Under the pieces are notes generated by a model, which saw only the letters and a list, made by a program, of their open reading frames with translations, ran no database searches and was not told where the DNA came from. Shown here one piece after another: positions 58,480-64,000 of a DNA stretch of 64,000 nt. The stretch is from Longimicrobium sp. GTDB lineage: Bacteria > Gemmatimonadota > Gemmatimonadetes > Longimicrobiales > Longimicrobiaceae. Position numbers and translations under genes: made by a program. Where the stretch lies: positions 1 through 64,000 of the forward strand of contig DASVWD010000021.1 in assembly GCA_036389795.1 (NCBI GenBank). The letters are read 5' to 3'. Numbering within the stretch: the first letter of the stretch is position 1; every line of letters begins with the position of its first letter.

Positions 58480-60735
58480 CTACGGGGTCGCGGCGCGGGT
58501 GCGGTAGACGCGGCCGTCGTGGATCACCGCCACCTGCTCGCCGAGGGCGAAGTAGCGGGCCAGTGCGGGGACGCGCCGCACCAGCTCGAAGTACTCCTCG
58601 GTGCCGAAGGTCACCGCCGTCTCCGGCAGCCGGGTGTCGGCCTTGATCTCCGCGTCGGTCCACACGCCGTCGCGCAGGTGGAAGGTCTTGTCGCCTACGC
58701 GCTGCACGCCGCCGCCCGTCACCACGACCCCTTCCAGCGAGACGGCGTCCTGCATGGTGCGCGCGGCCCGGCTCTGCGCCACGGCCGCCTCGCCCGTCTG
58801 CGCCTGCACCTGCGACGGCATCATCGCCGGCGGGGGAGGCGGCGGAGGGGGAGGCGGCGGCGGGACCGCCCCGTCGCGGCGCACGCGTCCGCCGTCCCTG
58901 TCGCGCACCGCGCCGCCGACCTGGCCCTGGCCGGCGAAGTCCCGCGGCCGCTCCAGGTTGGCCTCCGCGCCGGGCTCCAGCGCCAGGTACGACGTGTACG
59001 GCGTGACGATCCCGTAGCGGGTGCCCAGGTCCACCACCTCGTCGCGCAGCTCGCGGGCCTCGCCGTGGGTGCGGATCTGCTCCATCAGCCACCCCACGCG
59101 CCGCACCGCCCACAGCCGCGGCAGCCACTCGTGCCGCTCGTCGCGCAGGGGGAAGCGCTGGTTGGGGTAGACGAAGGTCTGCGTGGGCGAGGCGTTCCCC
59201 GACAGGCGCAGCGTGACGCCCGCCAGGTCGCGCTCGTTGCGGTAGCGGCCCACCAGCGCCAGCTGCGTCCCCTTGAACAGGTCGGGGAGCCGGCGCGGGT
59301 ACACCAGGTCGGAGCGCACCGGGCCCAGGTCCAGCCGCAGGTTGGTGAGCACCGGGTGGTTCACCTTGTCGAAGAAGCCGGAGACCTTCACCTCCAGGTC
59401 TTCCTGCGGCGCCACGTAGTCGGCCACGCCGCCGTTCTCGGCCGCCACGCGGTCCAGCAGCCGCGTGTTCACGTCGTAGCCCACCCCGAAGGTGAAGAGC
59501 CGCATCCCCGCCCTCCGCGCCCGGTCCACGTTGGCCAGGATGCGCTCGACGTTCGTCTCCCCCACGGTGGGGATGCCGTCGGTGACGAAGACCAGCAGCC
59601 GCGGGCGGTCTCCCTCGCGCGGGAACTGGCCGAGCGCCTCCACCAGCGCGTCGTTGATGTTGGTGCCGCCCACCGCGCGCAATCCTTCGACGAACTGCAC
59701 GCCCCGCCGCCGGCCGGCCTCGTCGGCGCGGATCAACCCGCTCTCCATCAGCCGCGTCTCACCCGAGAAGGCGATCACGTTGTAGCGGTCGGTGGCGCGC
59801 AGCCCCCGCACGCCGTAGGCGAGGGCGCGCCGGGCCTTCTCGATCTTCCCCTCCTCGTTCATCGACCCCGACACGTCGAGCACGAAGACCACGTCCTTGG
59901 CCGGGTACTCGCGCTCGTCGATGGTGCTCTTCGGCGAGAGGAGGAGGAGGAAGTAGCCGTCCTTCCCCGGCTCGCGGTAGGTGAAGAGGCTCATCCCCAC
60001 CTCGCGCGCGGACGGGGCGTAGAAGAGCTGGAAGTCGCGCCGCTCGGCCCGCCGGTCGCCCTCGAAGCTCACCGACACCTGCCGGTCGCCGTCGCGGCGG
60101 CGCACGTCCACCTGGTGGCTCGGCGAGTAGACGGTGCGCACGGGCTCGCCGGCCCTGAGCTCCACGCGCCCCGAGAAGCGCTCGACCGGGGCGGCGTTGC
60201 GCCCGGTGCCCAGGGGGTAGCGGTAGCCCACGGTGCCGCTCTCGGCGCGCAGCACCTGCGTGTAGGTGAGCTCCAGCTTCTTGGTGGAGCGCGGGAGGAT
60301 GGGGAAGATGCTGGCCTGGAAGAGGTTCTCGCCCGCGTACTCCAGCAGCCCGGGGTCGCGCACGCGGCGGACGATGGCGTCGTAGATGCGGCGCGCCTCC
60401 TCGCGGGGGCGCACCTCGCCCACCAGGCGCCGGTCGCCGTCCCAGATGGCGAACTCACTGACGCTGGCGCCCTCGGGGATCGGGAAGAAGTAGGTGCCCT
60501 CGAGCGTGGCGCCGGTCTCGTTGCGGAAGACCTGGGTGACGTGCGTGGTGGCCACCTGCCCCTCGATCTTCGTGTCGATCACGACGGACTCGATCGGGAG
60601 CGAGGTGATGCGGCCGCCCTCGGGGACCCACGGCCGGCGGCAGTCCCGGCACTCCGGGACGATGATCCCCTGCGCCGCGAGCGGCACGGCCGCCAGCAGG
60701 AGCAGGAGCGTGGGGAGCAAACGTCGGGGGTTCAT
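58480..60735 (-). CDS. Exported VIT/VWA-domain protein (inter-alpha-trypsin-inhibitor heavy-chain-like)
   Basis: The 751-residue protein has a signal peptide (MNPRRLLPTLLLLLAAVPLAAQG), a CRDC pair just after it, a VIT domain (residues about 45-170, VFRNETGATLEGTYFFPIPEGASVSEFAIW), and a VWA domain with MIDAS motif DVSGSMN near 285. The C-terminal part contains a run of about 12 prolines near residue 625 and a VSLEGVVVTG stretch. It ends in AVIHDGRVYRTRA. Such proteins act in the periplasm or on the cell surface in metal-dependent adhesion. GGAGAAGC precedes the ATG at 60735. Confidence 0.93.
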   Translation of the reverse strand: MNPRRLLPTLLLLLAAVPLAAQGIIVPECRDCRRPWVPEGGRITSLPIESVVIDTKIEGQVATTHVTQVFRNETGATLEGTYFFPIPEGASVSEFAIWDGDRRLVGEVRPREEARRIYDAIVRRVRDPGLLEYAGENLFQASIFPILPRSTKKLELTYTQVLRAESGTVGYRYPLGTGRNAAPVERFSGRVELRAGEPVRTVYSPSHQVDVRRRDGDRQVSVSFEGDRRAERRDFQLFYAPSAREVGMSLFTYREPGKDGYFLLLLSPKSTIDEREYPAKDVVFVLDVSGSMNEEGKIEKARRALAYGVRGLRATDRYNVIAFSGETRLMESGLIRADEAGRRRGVQFVEGLRAVGGTNINDALVEALGQFPREGDRPRLLVFVTDGIPTVGETNVERILANVDRARRAGMRLFTFGVGYDVNTRLLDRVAAENGGVADYVAPQEDLEVKVSGFFDKVNHPVLTNLRLDLGPVRSDLVYPRRLPDLFKGTQLALVGRYRNERDLAGVTLRLSGNASPTQTFVYPNQRFPLRDERHEWLPRLWAVRRVGWLMEQIRTHGEARELRDEVVDLGTRYGIVTPYTSYLALEPGAEANLERPRDFAGQGQVGGAVRDRDGGRVRRDGAVPPPPPPPPPPPPAMMPSQVQAQTGEAAVAQSRAARTMQDAVSLEGVVVTGGGVQRVGDKTFHLRDGVWTDAEIKADTRLPETAVTFGTEEYFELVRRVPALARYFALGEQVAVIHDGRVYRTRAATP

Positions 60736-61100
60736 GGAATGCTTCTCCGGGATGGGTGAAGGGGTGGGCCGCCGTTGTACCCGGCCCGCGCGCCCGGGGG
60801 TTCCGCGGGCGGTGCCGGGGCTCGTGCGGCTCCCGCGAGATCGGCGTCGTAGCAGTAGAACGTCCGGCGGCCCGGGAATCTGGCGGGAAGGGCGGCTGAA
60901 GCCGCGGCAACGACTGCAGAAAGCCTCGCCGGACGGGCATCGGTGCAGTCGCGGGTTCGGTGCGCGCGAGGCTTCGACCGCTCGCGGCCGCGGATTCCGT
61001 TCGGGGCCCCAACGCTCCGGGCGCGGGGGATGTAGTTCAACCGCACTCGCGCCGGGGACGAGCCGGCGCCCGCCAGCCTACCTCCTTCTGCCGCAACGCC
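60736..61100. repeat. Divergent spacer with reversed GCCTCGC repeat
   Basis: No gene is seen in these 365 bp. A reversed copy of the GGCTGAAGCCGCGGCAACGACTGCAGAAAGCCTCGCC element lies at about 60890-60930, with a GCGCGAGGCTTCG end at 60964-60976. The promoters of the VIT/VWA and DUF1800 genes must be here but were not fixed. Confidence 0.6.
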
Positions 61101-62996
61101 ATGCGCGGAATCAGACCCTCTTCCCGGTTCCCGCGGCTGCACCGCGCCGCTTCGTCGGCGGCGGTGCTCGCGAGCACGCTCGTCTTCCTGGGGCTGGTGC
61201 CCGCGGACGAGGGACGGCCGCAGCGCCAGGCGCCCACGCTCGCCCGCCGCCAGGCAGCGGCGCCGACGGCCGCGGACACCGCGCGGGCGCTGCACCTGCT
61301 CCAGCGGGCGACGTTCGGCGCGCGGCCCGGGGACCTGGCGGAGGTGCTCAGGACGGGGCCGGAGGCGTGGCTGGAGCGGCAGCTCCACCCCGAGCGCATC
61401 CCCGACGGTGCGCTGGAGGAGCGGCTGGCGGCGTTCCCCGCGGCGGCGATGGAGCCGGGGGAGCTGTTCGCCGCCTTCCCGCCGCCGAACCCGGCCCAGC
61501 GCGCCGAGCGGGCCCGGCGGGACTCGATGCAGATGACGATGCGTCCCGACGCGGCGGCGGGCAATGCGGACGACGGGCGGCCCGGGCGCGAGCGGCGGCG
61601 CGGCGAGGGGCAGGGGCGGCCGCGGGGGCCGCAGGCGATCCTCTTCGACCTGGCGGGGGCCAGGCTGCAGCGCGCGGTCTATTCCGAGCGGCAGCTGCAG
61701 GAGGTGATGACCGACTTCTGGTTCAACCACTTCAACGTCTTCTTCGGCAAGAACCAGGACCGCTACCTCACGGGCGACTACGAGCGGCGCGCCATCCGCC
61801 CGCACGTCTTCGGCAGGTTCCGCGACCTGCTGGAGGCGACGGCGAGCCATCCGGCCATGCTCGTGTACCTGGACAACTGGACCAGCGCGGCGCCGAACGC
61901 GGCGGACCCGGCGGCCGAGCGGATCGAGCAGGCGCGGCGGCGCTGGCGCGCGATGACGCCCGCGCAGCGCAGGGCGGCGGTGGAGAGCGGCCGTGTCCCG
62001 GCCGAGCGCGTCGCGATGCTGGAGGGCGACTCGCTCCCCGCCGGGCGGCGGCGCGCGCGGGGGATCAACGAGAACTACGCCCGCGAGCTGATGGAGCTGC
62101 ACACGCTGGGCGTGAACGGCGGCTACACGCAGGGTGACGTGATCGAGGTCGCTCGCGCGTTTACGGGGTGGACGATCGACGCGCGGCGCGTGCGCGGGGG
62201 GACGGGCGGCGCCCGCCGCGGGGGGGACGAGGGGATGGGGCCGCGCTGGGACGGCGGCTTCGTCTTCCGCCCGGCGATGCACGACGCGGGGGAGAAGACG
62301 GTGCTCGGCCGCCGGCTGCCGGCGGGGCGGGGGATCGAGGACGGGCGCGAGGTGCTGGACCTGCTCGCCCGCCACCCGGCGACGGCGCGCCACGTCGCGA
62401 CGAAGCTGGCGCAGCGCTTCGTGGCCGACGAGCCGCCGCCGGCGCTGGTGGACCGGCTGGCGGAGGTCTTCCTGCGCACGGACGGCGACCTGCGCGAGGT
62501 GACGCGGGCGCTCTTCACCTCGCCCGAGTTCGACGACCCGCGCTACCGCGGGACCAAGGTGAAGACGCCGTTCGAGTTCGTGGCCAGCGCGCTCCGGGCG
62601 ACAGGGGCGGACGCGGGGCCGTCGCGCGGGCTGCTGCAGGCGCTCCGGCAGCTGGGGCAGGTGCCGTACGCGGCCACGGCGCCCACGGGCTACCCGCACA
62701 CGTCGGAGGAGTGGACCAACAGCGGGGCCATGCTCAACCGGATGAACCTGGGGCTGGCGCTGGCCGCCGGGCGGCTGGACGGGGTGCGGCTGGACGAGTC
62801 GGGCTTCGTGCCTTCCGGCGACGTGCGCGCGACGGTGGAGACGCTGGCGGCGAGGGTGCTCCCCGGCCGCCGCGACGAGCAGCTGGTGAGGACGATCGTC
62901 GACGACCTGGGCGGGCACGCGGAGCTGGGGCCGCGGCAGCGGGCGGCGCGCGCGCTGGGGCTCCTGATCGGCTCGCCGGCGTTCCAGCGGCGGTAG
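61101..62996 (+). CDS. DUF1800-family exported protein
   Basis: The 631-residue product has a signal-like N-terminus (residues about 16-35) and the DUF1800 pattern: HLLQRATFGARPGDLAEVLRTGPEAWLERQLHP, VMTDFWFNHFNVFFGKNQDRYL, then GINENYARELMELHTLGVNGGYTQGDVIEVARAFTGWTI and TKLAQRFVADEP. It is commonly paired with DUF1501 proteins, and one follows here. Function unknown; exported. The ATG at 61101 is just before the signal sequence. Confidence 0.9.
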   Translation: MRGIRPSSRFPRLHRAASSAAVLASTLVFLGLVPADEGRPQRQAPTLARRQAAAPTAADTARALHLLQRATFGARPGDLAEVLRTGPEAWLERQLHPERIPDGALEERLAAFPAAAMEPGELFAAFPPPNPAQRAERARRDSMQMTMRPDAAAGNADDGRPGRERRRGEGQGRPRGPQAILFDLAGARLQRAVYSERQLQEVMTDFWFNHFNVFFGKNQDRYLTGDYERRAIRPHVFGRFRDLLEATASHPAMLVYLDNWTSAAPNAADPAAERIEQARRRWRAMTPAQRRAAVESGRVPAERVAMLEGDSLPAGRRRARGINENYARELMELHTLGVNGGYTQGDVIEVARAFTGWTIDARRVRGGTGGARRGGDEGMGPRWDGGFVFRPAMHDAGEKTVLGRRLPAGRGIEDGREVLDLLARHPATARHVATKLAQRFVADEPPPALVDRLAEVFLRTDGDLREVTRALFTSPEFDDPRYRGTKVKTPFEFVASALRATGADAGPSRGLLQALRQLGQVPYAATAPTGYPHTSEEWTNSGAMLNRMNLGLALAAGRLDGVRLDESGFVPSGDVRATVETLAARVLPGRRDEQLVRTIVDDLGGHAELGPRQRAARALGLLIGSPAFQRR

Positions 62997-63345
62997 GGTA
63001 GGACGGTCGTAGGGGCGAGGCATGCCTCGCCCGGCGGATGCCGGCCCATGCGTGATAGGCGAGTGATGTGCCGGGGCTACCATCGCGCGGACTCGCATGC
63101 TCGCCCCTACGGAACTTCACCCGCGACGAGAACCGCGTGAGGGATGCGCGCCCGGAGGGCCGGGACACCGGCGCGCATGCACGATAGTTCAGGTAACGTG
63201 AAGAGGGTCGGCGCGCCGGGGGCCCGGCGCCGTTGGGCACGGCGGTATCGTGCCCTACGGCGCGCGCAGCCCGGCCCCCTTCAGGGGGACACGCCCAAAC
63301 CCGAAGAAGTTTCCGCTGTTCCAGTTGCCGAACGGGGAGAGGAAG
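62997..63345. repeat. Repeat-filled spacer between DUF1800 and DUF1501 genes
   Basis: It holds a GTAGGGGCGAGGCATGCCTCGCC palindrome (63008-63031) and a reversed full copy of the GGGCGTGTCC repeat (about 63132-63297). No gene is seen. Confidence 0.75.
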
Positions 63346-64000
63346 ATGCAGCCGATCAACCGGCGGGTGTTCGTGAAGAGCGGGGCGCTGGCCCTGCTGG
63401 CGATGGGGCTGCCGCCCGAGTTCCTGGCGCGCTCGCTGCTGGCGGAGTCGCGCGCGGCGGCCCGCAAGAAGACGCTGATCTGCATCTTCCAGCGCGGGGC
63501 GGCGGACGGGCTCAGCATGGTGGTGCCCTTCGGCGACGCGGCCTACTACCGCTCCCGCCGCTCGATCGCGGTGGCGCGGCCGGGGCGCTCGGGGGGCGGG
63601 GCGCTGGACCTGGACGGCTTCTTCGGGATGCACCCGGCGCTCCGGCCGCTCTTCGAGCTGTACGGGCGCCGCGAGCTGGCCGTGGTGCACGCGGCGGGGT
63701 CGCCGCACCCCACTAGATCGCACTTCGAGGCGCAGGACATCATGGAGGCGGCGGCCACGGACGGCCACGCGCGCGACGGGTGGCTGAACCGCGTGCTGCG
63801 GGAGACGGGGTGCGCGGAGTGCGCCGGGCGCACGCTGGCCGACCCGGCGGCGCACGCGGCCGACCACGCGGCGGGGCAGGCGCACCTGGCCTCGGGCACG
63901 GCGGCGCTGCGGGGGATCGCGATGGGGGCGGAGCTGCCCCTGGCGCTGCGCGGCGCGCACCCGTCGCTGGCCATCGGCGACCTGGAGCGCTTCGGGGTGG
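63346..64000 (+). CDS. DUF1501-family exported protein (partial, runs off the right edge)
   Basis: The frame is open from ATG 63346 to the end of the window (218 codons). The N-terminus (INRRVFVKSGALALLAMGLPPEFLA) has the twin-arginine-like pattern common in DUF1501 proteins. It continues with KKTLICIFQRGAADGLSMVVPFGD, RSRRSIAVARPG, LDGFFGMHPALRPLFELYG and RSHFEAQDIME, all family-like. GGGGAGAGGA precedes the start. It pairs with the upstream DUF1800 gene. The C-terminus is outside the window. Confidence 0.9.
   Translation, partial: MQPINRRVFVKSGALALLAMGLPPEFLARSLLAESRAAARKKTLICIFQRGAADGLSMVVPFGDAAYYRSRRSIAVARPGRSGGGALDLDGFFGMHPALRPLFELYGRRELAVVHAAGSPHPTRSHFEAQDIMEAAATDGHARDGWLNRVLRETGCAECAGRTLADPAAHAADHAAGQAHLASGTAALRGIAMGAELPLALRGAHPSLAIGDLERFGV

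Overview
The window is GC-rich chromosomal DNA (very roughly 70% G+C by eye) from a diderm bacterium. It carries outer-membrane export machinery: a tripartite RND pump with a TolC-like channel, lipoproteins, and a type VI secretion system (T6SS) with a TssJ lipoprotein. The mix of families (T6SS, DUF1800/DUF1501 pair, VIT/VWA protein, DUF3124, many 8-bp tandem repeats between genes) most resembles Longimicrobiaceae-type Gemmatimonadota. That assignment is an inference from memory, not a search result. No rRNA, tRNA, CRISPR array or insertion sequence was recognised.

Region 1 (about 0.25-25.1 kb, all on the minus strand) is a complete T6SS locus. In transcription order: a protein with two CxxC modules, a DUF4123 adaptor, ClpV, VgrG, a MORN-like repeat protein, a PAAR-like tip, a SPOR-domain protein, TssJ, TssK, TssL, TssM, TssA, TssB, TssC, Hcp, TssE, TssF and TssG. 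Many neighbours are translationally coupled by ATGA or GTGA overlaps. Elsewhere the genes are separated by spacers full of dispersed repeats. Two sigma70-like promoters are visible, one before the CxxC gene and one before clpV.

Region 2 (25.2-30.6 kb) holds a 1605-residue Sec-exported Rhs/YD-repeat protein. Its variable tip carries a zinc-protease-like HEGIH motif. A small exported protein is coupled directly behind it and is a candidate immunity or partner protein.

Region 3 (30.9-39.6 kb) is mixed: dinB, an SPFH protein, a DUF3124 lipoprotein, a Kef-type antiporter fused to a UBP zinc finger, a KhtT/KhtU-type K+/H+ antiporter pair and an NTF2-like protein. A possible small RNA lies near 39.6 kb. 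It is followed by a lower-GC orphan gene with a PD-(D/E)xK nuclease motif at 39.8-40.6 kb.

Region 4 (40.7-50.3 kb) has an RND efflux operon (TolC, adaptor, pump), a toxin-antitoxin-like pair (DUF433-like/DUF5615-like), a site-2 protease with CBS domains and a helical-repeat exported protein.

Region 5 (50.6-52.9 kb) is a tandem duplication of about 1.1 kb. Each copy has a leader, a lipoprotein gene and a strong terminator. One leader closely matches a cyclic-di-GMP-I (GEMM) riboswitch; the other is a degraded version.

Region 6 (53-64 kb) holds polyphosphate kinase, a CorC/HlyC-type CBS membrane protein, an EamA transporter, a MarR regulator, a VIT/VWA protein, and a DUF1800/DUF1501 pair that runs off the right edge.
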